Shown: positions 1-11,744 of the stretch, one piece after another | How the letters are laid out: each line of letters opens with the position of its first letter | Numbering within the stretch: position 1 is the stretch's first letter | From: Escallonia rubra | Taxonomy: Eukaryota; Streptophyta; Magnoliopsida; Escalloniales; Escalloniaceae | Reading direction: 5' to 3' | Assembly: GCA_033065855.1 (NCBI GenBank) | Contig: JAVXUO010002525.1 | Coordinates: 16,247-80,246, forward strand | DNA: 64,000 bases | Position numbers and translations under genes: made by a program | Notes under the pieces: model-generated | The model's database searches: none | Told to the model about the DNA's origin: nothing | The model's input: only the letters and a program-made list of their open reading frames with translations

Positions 1-1170
1 GTTGAGAAGGGGTGAGCTTCGCCATCACCTCAACTGTAAAATTTTCAAGACGCCGAACGCAGATATGATGAAAGAGATTCATGAGCTCAAAGATGTGGTA
101 AATACCCTGCAGAGAACACTCGAGGTGGTCGCTCCAACTGCTTCTACCAACGAGCTTCACCTAGATCTAAGCGACCTCCATCTCAGACTCACCTCGAGGT
201 CAAGTTATGGTCGCAGGTATAGATCAGAGGCCAATCCAAGTTATCAGCCAGAAAAGGAGACTAGGAAGCACGTCGCAGGAAGTGGTTCGTGTTACCGGAT
301 GGATCCCTCAATAAAGGGTAGCACAGATTCATTCGTCATTCCAGTCTGCAAACCCCGGGGCCGGTGTTATTGGGAAAGAGGACGTCCCTAAGGACGGATC
401 CATCACGAGACACGAGAAGTTCTCCCTCAAAGACGAGTTTCTCAAAAAGCCATTTTCGAGCCCTGTCCACAAAGATTTTCTCCCCCAAGAAGAGATTCTG
501 AATATCCTATCCAAAGCCATTGAGAAGGGGAAGCTTCCTCCCAAATTTAAGATGCGTCAGTGTGACCTTTACGATGGGGATGTTGACCCCGGGGAGCATG
601 TTTACCAATTTCAGACAAACATGCTGCTCCTCTAGGTCTCCGACGCCATTATGTGTTGCGCTTTTCCGAAAACCTTGAGAAAGGCCGCACATGCATGTTT
701 CAAATCCCTGCAACCAAGGTCCATTCATTCCTTTGCTCAGCTCTCTGACCTTTTCCAAAAGCATTTCCTCGTGAGCAGTCGCACCAAAAGAAAGAACTCT
801 ACGAGCCTCCTCAACGTAGTGCAAGAAAAGAACGAATCCCTATCCCATTATTTAGGGCGGTTCAACGTAGTGACGCTAGAGATCGACAACTTTGACATGT
901 CGGTAAAATACACGGATTTCCTGCGTGGCCTCCGACCTACATCCAAATTCGCATTCGCAGTCAACAAAAGTCCCCCCGGCAGCATGAGTGTGCTGTTAGA
1001 CAAGGCTAACAAGTATATATCCAAGCCAAGGAGTACCTGGAAATGCATAAGGGGTACTGAAATGATAACGGACAAGAACAAGGGAAACGTTCCCGTGATG
1101 ACAATCCTGGAGACAGAAGGAACTCTAAGCGCTCAAGATGGGATGAGCGGCACCCCAAGGAGCCGTTAGA
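1..1170 (+). pseudogene. gag-like region of the Ty3/gypsy remnant
   Basis: Two broken reading frames (2-391 and 651-1169) carry gag-type protein. The second has the usual plant gypsy capsid wording: a DLFQKHF motif, then KNSTSLLNVVQEKNESLSHYLGRF and DFLRGLRP. The sequence between them is out of frame. There is no intact zinc knuckle; the region after 1170 is arginine and lysine rich but broken by stops. Confidence 0.75.
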
Positions 1171-2265
1171 TATAAAAAAAACTTGACATCTCTGAGCAAC
1201 CGACCATCACAGAATCTTCACAAGATAAGGGATAATGAGATCCTAGACCGACCAGATAAAAAGAGGTCAACCCCGGGCAAGCGAGATAGGAACTTGTGGT
1301 GTCGATACCACAATAATCATGGCCATACCACCGATAATTTTGAATCGCTCAAGTGCAATTAAAGCCCTCATTAAACGCGAACACTTGAGGAAGTACGTCA
1401 CACGAAAGTATGATATAAGGGAAGCGACTCACATGGCGGGAAGAGAAGAGATGCAAAAGAATGCGGGCACCATCGATACAATCTCTGGGGCCATTGCAGC
1501 GGGATGCTCATCTAGACAGGGTCACAAGGCTTTTCCGAGAGAAGTATGCATCATTAACTGACCCCCAACCAAGAAGCAGAAGACGAAGCCAGTGCCTACA
1601 ATTTCCTTTTCAGATGAGGACATAAGGGAAAGTGTGCATCACTAACCGACCCCCAAAAAGAAGCAGAAGATGGAGCCAGTGCCTATAATTTCCTTTTCAG
1701 AGGAGGACATAAGGGAAATAAAAACGCCCCCCCTAGTTGTTACGCTCCAAGTGGGTAATTTCGACGTTAAAAGGATCTTGGTCGACAACGGAAGTTCAGC
1801 CGAGGTACTCTTTTAAGAGGCATTTCAGAAAATGAACATCTCGCCTAATCGGCTACTCAAGATAGACACGCCCCTTTACGGCTTCTCCAACCATCCCGTG
1901 GCGTGTGAAGGGATCATTGTGTTACCCATCGATGTTGGCACCCCTCCGGCTTAAGCCAAGTTAATGTTAGAATTGTGGTGTTTTGTGTCCCTTCGGCCTA
2001 TAACGCCATCCTTGGCCGGATAGCGCTGAACCAGGTTTTGGTGTCCACATATCACATGAAGATGAAGTTCCCTACATAACAAGGGGTAGGAGAGGTCAAG
2101 GGTGATCAGGTGGTAGCTCGACAATGTTACGTGGCATCGTGCCTAGCTAAAAACAATTAGGCCTTCATCATTTAAGATCTTAGAGATGTAACCAAGTCCC
2201 AGAGGGGTAAGCCAAACAAGGACCTCGTAGATATTAAAATATACCCTGGAAACGAAGACAAGACG

Positions 2266-3840
2266 ATGAGAATTGGGACAAGTCTCAGAGCAGGCCTCAA
2301 CCTCAAACTTGTCAGCCTCCTTCAGAGTTACTCAGATATCTTTGCATGGACAGCTTCTGATATGCCTGGGATCGATCCTGAGGTAATAACTCACAGGTTG
2401 AACGTGGACCCATCCAAAAAACCGGTCAAACAGAAGAAACAGACATTCACCCCAGAGAGACAAGTAAAGATAGAGAAATAGGTGGACAAGTTACTGGAGG
2501 TTGGGTTTATTAAGGAGATTCACTACATGGATTGGATCGCCAACGCTGTCATGGTCCCAAAATCAGGCAACCGATGGCGTATATGTATTGAGTTTACAGA
2601 CCTCAATAAGCCATGCCCAAAAGACAGTTATCCACTTCCTTGGATCAACATTCTCGTCGATGCCACCTCGGGGCACGAGTTGTTAAGTTTCATGGACGCC
2701 TACTCAGGGTACAATAAGATAATTAATAATGCACTAAGGCGACGTTCCCAAAATTCCATTCATCAAAGAGCGGGGACTCTACTGTTATAAGGTATAATGC
2801 CCTTCGGACTCAAGAACGCATGGGATACATATTAACGCTTGGTGAACACGGTCTTCCGTGACTTGATAGGGAAGAATATGGAGGTTTATATGGACGATAT
2901 GTTGGTGAAGAATGTTAAGGCAGAGTCCCAGGTCGAACACCTCAAGGAAACATTCGACATCTTGAGAACGTACAAAATGAAGTCGAACCCACTCAAGTGT
3001 GCGTTTGGAGTGGCGTCCGAGAAATTCTTGGGGTTCATGGTTTCTTAGTGCGGCATCGAGGCCAATCTAGAAAAAATAAATGACATTCAAGCCATGACAC
3101 CGCCTAAATCACTTAAGCAAGTGCAAGCGCTCACATGTAGAATCATCGCCCTGGGGAGATTCATGTCCAAGTTCGCAAAAAGGTGCCTACCCTTCTTCAG
3201 GGCTATTAGGAATGCGAAAGATTTTTTTTGGACGGACAACTGTCAAACATCATTTGAAGAATTGAAACACTACTTATGGTCTCCCCCTGTTCTCACAAAG
3301 CCCCTCACAGGGGAAGACGTCTTTCTTTACCTATCGGTGATCGAAGTAACGATCAACACAGTTCTGGTTTGAGGAGAGGATGACAAACAAAAGCCCATCT
3401 ACTACATGAGTAAAGTCTTGCAAGACGCGGAAACAAGGTACCCAAAGATAGAGAAGATGGCCCTAGCTCTTGTTACATCGGCAAGACGCCTTCGACCCTA
3501 TTTCCAGTCACACACAATCATAGTCCTAACTGATCAGCCTTTGAGGAAGGTTATGCAAGGTCCTGAAGCGTCGGGAAGACTGGTCAACAGGTTAGTAGAG
3601 TTGGGAGAATTCGACATCAAGTACAAGCCCCGCGCTGTGATTAAGGCTCAAGCTCTATCGGATTTCATAGTCTAATGTATAGTGCCAGAAGATCACCCAC
3701 AACTGATTATATCCGAAGCTCAGGACCTGTGGCTTCTTTATGTAGACGGTTCCTCCACGGTCGGCAGCAACGGGGCAGGTCTTATCCTTATCAGCCCAAA
3801 AAAATTTGTCATTGAGTACGTGCTTCGCTTCGGTCATTTT
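2266..3840 (+). pseudogene. reverse transcriptase and RNase H region of the Ty3/gypsy remnant
   Basis: Successive open pieces (2266-2481, 2482-2790, 2839-3048, 3094-3372, 3406-3675, 3682-3885) give one degraded polyprotein. The fingers/palm region has FIKEIHYMDWIANAVMV, the palm has FMDAYSGYNKI, and the active site is YMDD. The connection has TPPKSLKQVQALTCRIIALGRF. RNase H pieces have KVLQDAETRYPKIEKMALAL and LYVDGSST. Stops and small indels separate all the pieces, so no functional enzyme can be made. Confidence 0.88.
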
Positions 3841-4163
3841 TCATTTTTTCAATATATGAATTTTTATATTAACACTAAAGAGTGATTTTAAGAATATAAT
3901 AGTAAAAATTTAGGCATAATAAGTTAGTTAATTTATTAGGTTGAGTTCTAAAATATTTAAAATTATAAATTATAAATCCTCATTATAAATTAATTTTTAA
4001 ATTATAAATCCTCATTATTGTTGCAAAATTAATCAAATTTAAAAAATAAGGTACCTATCAAAATTCAAAACAATTGTTATATCATTTTTTTCTAAGTCCC
4101 ATAAGTTGTTTAATCTTAATTGTAACATTAATTTTTTCTTCTAAATCGAAAGTATTATTTTTG

Positions 4164-4211
<48 letters not shown>
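4164..4211. repeat. (TA)n microsatellite
   Basis: A run of about 24 TA dinucleotides is read directly. Confidence 0.95.
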
Positions 4212-4214
<3 letters not shown>

Positions 4215-5040
4215 TTTTTATATTCATATTAGAGAGTTGTTTTGTTGATACAATAGTCAATATTAAGTTCTAATAAATTAGTATAATGATTAAGTTGAAT
4301 TTTAGAATAATTAGAATTAGTTTTCGAATTACATAGACTCACGTACAAAAAATCATCATTACTCCTGCAAAATTAATTAGATATAAAAAAAGGATCCTAT
4401 CAAATTTAAATTAATTAGAAAGTCGTCAATTACATTAGGGACACTGTTCGACAAAAAAAGCCGGAGATCTGGAGGCATTTTGGACAAAATGACCGTCCGC
4501 TACGTAATGTAGCAGATGACTTTTTTTATTTTTATAAAAGAAACTAGATCTGGACCGTCCGTACGTTATGGATGGATGATCAGATGGCATGGACAACTTA
4601 GCTGAAGTTGCTAAATAAAAACAAGAATAAACTTTTGCTCCTACCCAGATTGTATAAATATTCTTCCAACCCCGTGTATAGTGACAAATAATAGTCGCTA
4701 AATGTTTCTACTGGCTTCTCTTCTAACACTTTATGCGTCAATTATTAGTAGCACTTTTTTAGCGCCACTAAATACAAGCCACTGAAAATATTTAGAGACG
4801 ATTGATTGTCGCTATATATGTGGTATGAGGAAGATTCCTCCAACCGGGTAACAACCAAATTTTTTCCTAAAAACAATTACCATTTGCTCCAATTCCATGA
4901 ACATAACATGGATAACACAAATACCAAATAAGTTAATTACCACTTTATTCCGAGTTTTTTCTCTAAATAATATTGTTTTAAAATTTAATTACCAATCTAT
5001 TCCATTTTGAAACTTATTTATCCGCATACCATACTTTTGA

Positions 5041-5168
5041 AAATCGCTGTTTGAAACCACGACTTTAAAGTAGAAATCGTTGTTTGAAACCACGACTTTA
5101 AGATAGAAATCGCTGTTTCAAACAGCGATTTCTACTTTGAAGTCGTGGTTTCAAACAACGATTTTTAA
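5041..5168. repeat. 33-bp tandem units folding into a near-perfect inverted repeat
   Basis: A unit starting aaatcgctgtttgaaaccac is repeated directly with a 33-bp period (starts 5041, 5074, 5107). It then turns back on itself around about 5121. The right arm (about 5122-5167) is the reverse complement of about 5074-5120 with only a few mismatches, so a transcript would form a stem of about 47 bp with almost no loop. Confidence 0.9.
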
Positions 5169-5344
5169 AAATATTGTACTCGGATAAATAAGTTTCAAAA
5201 TTGAGTAGATTAATAATTAAGTTTTTTACAATTTCTATTCTCTCGTCACCACCATCCATCGATATTATCCACAAAAATACATATATGCACCATCTGTATA
5301 TTGGGACATAATGGCATATTATCATTCTTGATGATCATGCCACT

Positions 5345-5558
5345 TGGTCATGATCGACATGAATCGGTACGTTATTTCCGGACCTCCCCATCTCTGCTCC
5401 TTCAACTTTCACCGGTTCAGGGAAACCAAGATTTATGGGTTCGGGTTCGGGTTCGTTTTGCAGAAGAGGACCGGCCAATTGAACTGCGTCGTGTCAAGTT
5501 TGTGCTCAGTGCCGAGCTCTCCAAACCGTTTTCAATAAACTTGGGTTTGGACTCTCAG
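5345..5558 (+). CDS. NADK2: NADK2 exon 1 (transit peptide region), start uncertain
   Basis: The 3' part reads RRVKFVLSAELSKPFSINLGLDSQ and ends at a GT donor after 5558. This matches the junction between transit peptide and mature part that I know from plant NADK2. Upstream, the glycine/phenylalanine-rich GFGFGF segment lies in a different frame from RRVKF, so a further frameshift may lie near 5470-5500. Transit peptides vary too much to be sure. Confidence 0.6.
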
Positions 5559-6179
5559 GTCATTTGCCTTATTGCTATTGATTCACATGATTTTTAGTTA
5601 TTTTGTTAGAGTCACACAGACAAATTCACATGTTGGTATGTATATTTTGAAGGATTGGTTGAATGAAAATGATTGAAGGGTTAAATTTTGTGCAACATAA
5701 GAAGCATATTAAGAATATTGTTTGAATGAAGCCCATTTTGTTCAGAATTAGCTTGGTGAACTCTTTTATGTAGAGAATACAGTTTAATTGTTTTATTCAT
5801 ATCAAATGTAAAACTTTTCCACGTGTAGAGGAAAGCAGTGGAAGAATATAATCAAACACTACTGAAATGCTACCGTTTTGATTTTATCTTGCGGGGTATA
5901 GTCATAATGTTATAGCCTCAGGATGGTCTGTTTAAAAAAATAAAGTCTTGCATCGGCTGTTTTCTGCTGGAAATCAAACGGTGAGAGTGTTGATCACTGT
6001 TGTTGCATACTTGGTTACCAGAAATACATACGTAATAATATTCTTGCATTATTGGTGGCTTTTAGGATATGGTCCGTCTACGTAATTTTTTATGAATTTA
6101 GGGCGAGAAGAGTAGGAACCCATTTAAGGATGCAAAACTGAGTATAGCTTGTCTTTGCCTGCAGATAGGTGGCTTGTAT

Positions 6180-6529
6180 TATCCTTGTCTATAGACTATT
6201 GAGCTGGCTCGCCCCATTTTGGTGCTATATATGTGACCTATCGATAAAGTAGAAATGGTGTCGTGCTTCTTTTTAATTACTTCACCACAATGATCATCTC
6301 CAAAAGTGTTGAATGGATTGAATCATTTCAGTAGTACCAAGCTACACTTTTCTTTATCCTTGTCTATAGACTATAGAGCTGGCTCGCTCCATTTTGGTGC
6401 TATATGTGTGAGTTATCGACAGAGTAGAAATGGTTTCGCGCTTCTTTTTAATTACTTCACCACAATGATCATCTCCAAAAGTGTTGAATGGATTGAATCA
6501 TTTTAGTAGTACCAAGCTACACTTTTCTT
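6180..6529. repeat. 175-bp tandem duplication in NADK2 intron 1
   Basis: The unit starting tatccttgtctatagactat at 6180 recurs at 6355, and the two copies match with only a few substitutions through to about 6529. The duplication lies wholly inside the intron between 5558 and 6871. Confidence 0.93.
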
Positions 6530-6870
6530 CTGGCCTGCAGTTTTTCTATGTTGGATGTTGTGTCTGAATCAAGAAAATGACCTTGTCAATAATCTGCTGT
6601 TTAAGTCGGAAGCTCTTTTTAGAATTTCTAATTGAGCTTCTATTATCTTACTTTACTTGCTTGATTGCGTGTCATGATCTGTCATGATGATGTTGCCTAA
6701 CACAAATTGCTTCTAAGACTACCGTTTCTACCCGACTTCTGTGATCATAAGTAAATCCTCTCCTGCTCATTTTCCCCTTCAATCTTGCGATAGTATGTAT
6801 TTTTAGCACAAGATATATAATGACGAGTTTATCTCGTACTGATTTCTTTACTCGGTTTGGAGAGTTTCAG

Positions 6871-8667
6871 TCACATGAATTGTCACAGTTGCCTTGGATT
6901 GGTCCACTTCCCGGGGATATTGCTGAAATTGAGGCTTTCTGGAGAATGTAGTGTATCATATGATTTCCCACCAGAAGATAAACCATTACTGGAAGAGAAG
7001 TTAGTGTCTGTCCTTGGTTGCATGATATGTCTCCTCAACAAAGGAAGGGAGGATGTTCTTTCTGGAAGATCCAGCTTTATCAATTCCTTTCGCATTTCAG
7101 ATGTAAACTTTATGGAGGAAAAGCTTCCACCACTTGCCATTTTCAGGTCTGAGATGAAAAGGTACTGTGAAAGTATGCATGTTACCCTTGAAGATTATCT
7201 GACACCTGATGATGCTCAAAAACTAGATGTGTGGAGGAAACTGCAAAGGTTGAAAAGTGTTTGCTACGACTCCGGCCTTCCCCGTGGCGATGATTATCCT
7301 TGCCATACATTATTTGCAAACTGGAATCCTGTTTATCTATCCACTAAAAAAGAAAACATAGAATCTGCCAATTCAGAGGTTACTTTTTGGACGGGTAGCC
7401 AGGTGACCGAAGAAAGTCTCAAGTGGCTACCGGAGAAAGGGTTCAGAACCATTGTAGATCTCAGAGCAGAGACTGTAAAGGATACTATCTGTAGAAAAGC
7501 ATTAGATTCTGCTATTTTGTCCGGGAAAGTTGAACTGGTTAAGCTTCCGGTTGAACTTGGCACTGCACCTTCAATGGAGCAGGTTGAGATGTTTGCAGCT
7601 TTAGTGTCAGATTCAAGGAAAAAGCCTATATATCTTCATAGCAAAGAAGGAGTTTGGAGAACTTCTGCCATGATCTCGTCGTTCAAGTGTAATAGAAGAG
7701 GCGTTAATTTCATCGAATTTGGAAGAAGGTACAGCTTTTCATGAGAAAAATGGATCACTAATGGAGAAGCTAGATAAAACTCCCATATCTACTGGAGAAT
7801 TCCCAGTCAAGTTTTTCCAGCCAGTGAGAATCAACACCAGAGCAGTAATGGGCCGTATAATGGCATTCATACCACATTAGTGCAGAAAGTTCAAGATAAT
7901 TACAATGGATCTATGATTGATTGCAATGAAGTCAGCCCACTTTTTTCCCAGCTACCCCCTTCAAATGTTTTTTTTCCAGAAAAGAGATGTCTCGGTTTTT
8001 CAGAAACAGTAAGGTCTCACCTACAACGTACTTTGAATATGAACGGAAACGATTGGAGATATTGTCTAGATCAACAACAAACTATAATGGGGAATTTTCG
8101 AGAAGTATAACCACTGATATCGATGCTGAACCCAGGCTTATGGTAGCAGGGAGTTCAAACGGGTCACCAACCAATAAAAACTTATCGTTGAATCCTCAGA
8201 GTCCTGCTGCTAGTAATGGGACTTTTCTGGATCCCATTGTTACTAGTAATGTTACCTCTGGCCCCAGCTTAAACGGATACGGTTATAGCGCCGCGATGAA
8301 TAAGTCAGTTGATCCTATCCGTGCAACAAATGACTTAGATAAGGGTGTTATATCTTCAAGCATTAGCGCAGAGCAGAGGAGCAACACTGAAGTTTCCACA
8401 TCTTCAAGGAATGATCCGTTGGAACTAATTGAAGGAAATATGTGTGCTTCTGCGACTGGGGTTGTGAGAGTGCAATCTAGAAAGAAAGCAGAAATGTTCT
8501 TAGTACGAACATATGGATTCTCTTGCACCAGAGAAAAGGTTACAGAATCTTCCTTGGCATTCACTCATCCTAGCACGCAACAACAGATGCTTATGTGGAA
8601 ATCTACACCAAAGACTGTATTGTTGCTGAAAAAATTGGGTCAAGAACTCATGGAAGAAGCTAAAGAG
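6871..8667 (+). pseudogene. NADK2: NADK2 exon 2 (N-terminal phosphatase-like region), four lesions
   Basis: The exon starts after the acceptor TTTCAG with SHELSQLPWIGPLPGDIAEIEAF, then jumps frame to GECSVSYDFPPEDKPLLEEK, leaving out about 23 residues present in other plants. From there to 7670 it is open and conserved, including the P-loop-like YLHSKEGVWRTSAM. The next part changes frame twice (near 7675 and 7800), and again after PPSNVF at a run of eight T near 7965. It then continues as MSRFFRNSKVSP and ends with EGNMCASATGVVRVQSRKKAEMFLVRT and GQELMEEAKE before a GT donor at 8668. Confidence 0.88.
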
Positions 8668-8745
8668 GTAGATGCCAAGATCTTGTTATTCGCTGAAGAA
8701 ATAGTCTTCTTTGTCGCAAAAATAATCTTCTTGTACTGTTGTGAA

Positions 8746-8746
8746 G

Positions 8747-8786
<40 letters not shown>

Positions 8787-8795
8787 TCACTCTCT
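8746..8795. repeat. (CT)n/(CA)n compound microsatellite in a NADK2 intron
   Basis: A CT run is followed directly by a CA run and a short CT run, in the intron after 8667. Confidence 0.9.
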
Positions 8796-9177
8796 CATTG
8801 TGGGCTGGTTTTGGGGGTTGGGGGGAAGGGGTTGAGGAAATGGGTCTAATCGTGTACTCTATGACCTTGAAAGGGTAAAACCACAAGAGGCATGAAGTGC
8901 TTTGTCATGGGAGTAAACCCATATGAGGCATGAATTGCTTTGTCAAGGTTGGTTATTAATCAAAATAAAAAGGTAGAGTAGAACATTAATGGTGATTAAG
9001 ATTTTTCTAGTCATGTAAGTTCGATATCTTGGTTGTACTACAATGGAAGCATAATAGCTTTTGAAGCCTTTTCTGGTTGTGAAAAGATCAGGTTTCCTAA
9101 TCTAACTTTCAGCCAGCCTTTTGCTAAGGGCTCTCCCATTACTTCTAGCCATTCAGCTTTTTCTGTGTGATGTGCAG

Positions 9178-9299
9178 GTTGTCTCTTTCCTGTATAACCA
9201 AGAGAAAATGACTGTTCTTGTGGAACCCGAGGTTCATGATGTTTTTGCAAGGATACCAGGGTTTGGTTTCGTTCAGACCTTTTATAGTCAAGATACAAG
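9178..9299 (+). CDS. NADK2: NADK2 exon 3
   Basis: It lies between an AG acceptor at 9177 and a GT donor at 9300. It reads VVSFLYNQEKMTVLVEPEVHD and then FARIPGFGFVQTFYSQDT, in phase with both neighbours. This is the start of the NAD kinase domain, and the segment is intact. Confidence 0.93.
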
Positions 9300-9396
9300 G
9301 TACTTTAACTCATGAATCTGAAGTGCAAAAGCATAGTTCTCTGTTATGCACAGTCCAATAAGAGGTTTGCTGAGCTTCTTTGATGTCCTTATGCAG

Positions 9397-9537
9397 CGAT
9401 CTTCATGAAAGAGTTGATTTTGTAGCCTGTTTAGGAGGAGATGGTGTTATACTCCACACATCAAATTTGTTTGAGATGCTGTTCCCCCTATTGTCTCCTT
9501 CAATCTTGGATCCCTTGGATTTCTCACTTCGCATGCT
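9397..9537 (+). pseudogene. NADK2: NADK2 exon 4 with GGDG motif and 1-bp deletion
   Basis: It reads SDLHERVDFVACLGGDGV, the NAD kinase signature. After SNLF the frame slips: the expected AVPPIVSFNLGSLGFLTSH is found in the next frame. The exon is 141 bp where 142 would keep phase with exons 3 and 5, confirming a single missing base near 9472. Confidence 0.9.
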
Positions 9538-9631
9538 GTATGGCTTTCAACTGCATTTTGAGGTTAAATATCTCAACCCATATATGATTGATTTAGTTAC
9601 TTTTCACTTTTTTCTCTTTATTTTTACACAG

Positions 9632-9856
9632 TTTGAAGACTACAGCCAGGACTTAGAGCAAGTCATCCATGGAAACAGCACACTGGATGGTGTATATATA
9701 ACTCTTAGAATGCGTCTCCGCTGCGACATTTGTCGAAATGGAAAATTTGTGCCTGGGAAAGTATTTGATGTCCTCAACGAGATTGTGGTTGATCGTGGTT
9801 CTAATCCTTACCTTTCAAAAATTGAATGTTATGAGCATGACCGCCTCATAACTAAG
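9632..9856 (+). CDS. NADK2: NADK2 exon 5
   Basis: It is 75 codons long, from FEDYSQDLEQVIHG to YEHDRLITK, bounded by AG at 9630-9631 and GT at 9857-9858. It carries the conserved NEIVVDRGSNPYLSK segment and is intact in its own phase. Confidence 0.93.
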
Positions 9857-10231
9857 GTATGATCGTTTAGTTCCTTATTACAAAGATCTTTTTTGAGATA
9901 CTTCTCAGTGAATCTCTTGGGTCCAGATTGGATGCTCTTCCTAATTTCTTTGTTCCACATGTTAATTTACTTTGTTTCTGTGAAATGAGTATAATTGGGT
10001 GTTTGGTAGGTGTTTTTCAGAAAGGGATCTTTTCTGAGTAAACTTGGCTGGCAAGTGTTCTCTTACGTGTTTATATCCGTTGTTTTCAGATGTGGTACCT
10101 TTTTTATAAATACTTCCCATTGGTACCCTTTTTTATACAAGACATTTTACCCTTTATTGTGACTCTCATGGCATCCATCTGTTGTTCATTGTTTTCTGTA
10201 ACAGCTCTACCTTTTTTAATTGTTTAAACGA

Positions 10232-11284
10232 CGTCTCTCCAGGGTTTTAAAAAACGGCCGTTACGTATCGTAATGGCCGATTCGTAACGGGTTTTCAGGG
10301 GTCCGATACCGTTATACACCGATATACCGGTGCTAGTCAATTTCACAGGCATATCGCCGTTACGGAACCGTAACGCCGATAAATTCAAGATATGAGATCT
10401 GAAATTTTTGTCTCCTTCCAAGAATTATTGGAGAATTTCCTGACTCCTGCATCTCCTCCAAGCACCAATCAATTATTGGGAAGAACTACAACCACCAATT
10501 TTCCTCTCTACAAGTTCCTCTCCACTTCAACCACCAATTTACAGAAATCACAAACATACTAATCATAAAAATCAGAAACAAAGAAAGAACTGATCGGCGT
10601 GTAGAAGAACTGAAGCAGTGAAGCCTGAAGGAGAGCACCTGCGGTCCGCCACCAAGCGCGGCTAGTACATCGGTGTTTGGCTGTCACCGGTGTTGACTGA
10701 CTTGACTCACCTGGGGGGCTTACTGGTTGGGACTTGGGTGGGTGACTCACGACTAGGTGGCTGTGAGTGCATGGCGCCGTGTCTGACTGGGGCAGTGTCG
10801 CGGTGGGCGCGGGAGATTGGGGTCGGTGACGGCGTGGGAGTCGTGCGTGGGGGGACTGTGAGAGACAAAGTGCAGCGAGTCTTTTGACTTTTGAGAGAGA
10901 GGCAGAGAGCTTCAATTAAAATGGGTCAAAATTGTCAAATACTCAGATAGTTGTTTATGACTTACGAACTACACATAATTAGTATTAGATATTTAGATTT
11001 TATTACTTCTATCTATTGTTTTTCTCTCTTTTAAAAAGTAAGTGTATGGTTTTAACTTGAGATTTTGGCCTAACAATGTGTTTAAAACAAACTTTAAACC
11101 ATTAAAAGCATTAAAATGAAACATCTTAAGCTCACAACCTTCGTATCATTGAGTTTTTAAGCATTTGCTAACGGTTAAAAAAAATTTCATAGTCGCGATA
11201 ACCGATTCCCGTTAATACTCCCGATACCGTTACACCGCGACCGTTACGTATCCCGATTCTGCGATTTAAAACCATGCGTCTCTC
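10232..11284. mobile_element. non-autonomous hAT element in NADK2 intron 5 (element 10240-11276)
   Basis: The 1,037-bp element is flanked by a perfect 8-bp target duplication cgtctctc (10232-10239 and 11277-11284). Its ends are cagggttttaaa and, reversed, catggttttaaa. Subterminal regions are packed with short CCGTTACG/CGTAACGG motifs in both orientations, as is usual for hAT elements. The interior is partly GC rich (10600-10880) and has no transposase. Confidence 0.92.
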
Positions 11285-11744
11285 TATCTTTTGTTAAATA
11301 TTTATTCGCCCACCACCATTCACCTTGGGTTCAAGCCCATCGCCGCATCGTGATGCCTGCACATCCAAACATCTTCTAAGCCTTATGATACAGAATTCAA
11401 CTCGATTTTCTCCTAAAATTTCCTCCAACCAATGTTATGCTCAAAGGATTTGAACTCCATTAACTGCTCCGACACCAACACATTAATTCGGTAAACATGA
11501 CATCTCCATTTGAGATAGACCGCCACATACTCAACTCGCCACACAGATATGCCTTGCCGCCAAGACCGTCGATCTTGAGTTGTCGGCTGTCGTATTAGGT
11601 TGTTTGGTTATTGGTGGTTGCAATAGTTGCAGAGAAGCGATAATGCGTCTGGTGTTGGGATGAGATGGTGGCCGGATGTGTCTCTCTCTGTGGTAGATTT
11701 AATGGGCCATTTATTGTCTCCCCAAGAGTAATATAGAGAAGTTG

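Larger units (their letters stand above)
1..3840 (+). mobile_element. Ty3/gypsy (Tat-lineage) retrotransposon remnant, gag-pol, 5' and 3' truncated
   Basis: This is a degenerate gag-pol read on the + strand in several broken frames. Gag-like sequence covers about 1-1170, with the capsid-type stretch DLFQKHFLVSSR and a conserved RFNVVTLEI segment. A protease-like stretch follows near 1690-2100 with ILVDNGSSAEVLF (DNGS in place of the usual D(T/S)G). Reverse transcriptase covers 2266-3048, with LLSFMDAYSGYNKI and the catalytic YMDD at 2887-2898. RT connection and RNase H sequence runs from 3094 to about 3834, with LYVDGSSTVGSNGAG as the start of a plant-type second RNase H. In-frame stops (for example within 1810-1816, 2479-2481 and 3046-3048) and frame changes show it is dead. 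Similarity breaks off near 3840; no integrase or LTR is seen. The Tat assignment rests on the RT/RNase H wording (DLNKPCPKDSYPLP, ATSGHELLSFMDAYSGY). Confidence 0.9.
3841..5300. other. AT-rich intergenic spacer
   Basis: No gene-like coding sequence is seen. The stretch holds a TA microsatellite near 4164-4211, AT-rich simple DNA, and the hairpin repeat at 5041-5168. The boundary with the retroelement remnant at about 3840 is abrupt. Confidence 0.6.

Noticed and set aside
10559-10915. Overlapping open frames on both strands in the intron 5 hAT element
   Set aside because: This is a GC-rich block without transposase or other known motifs.
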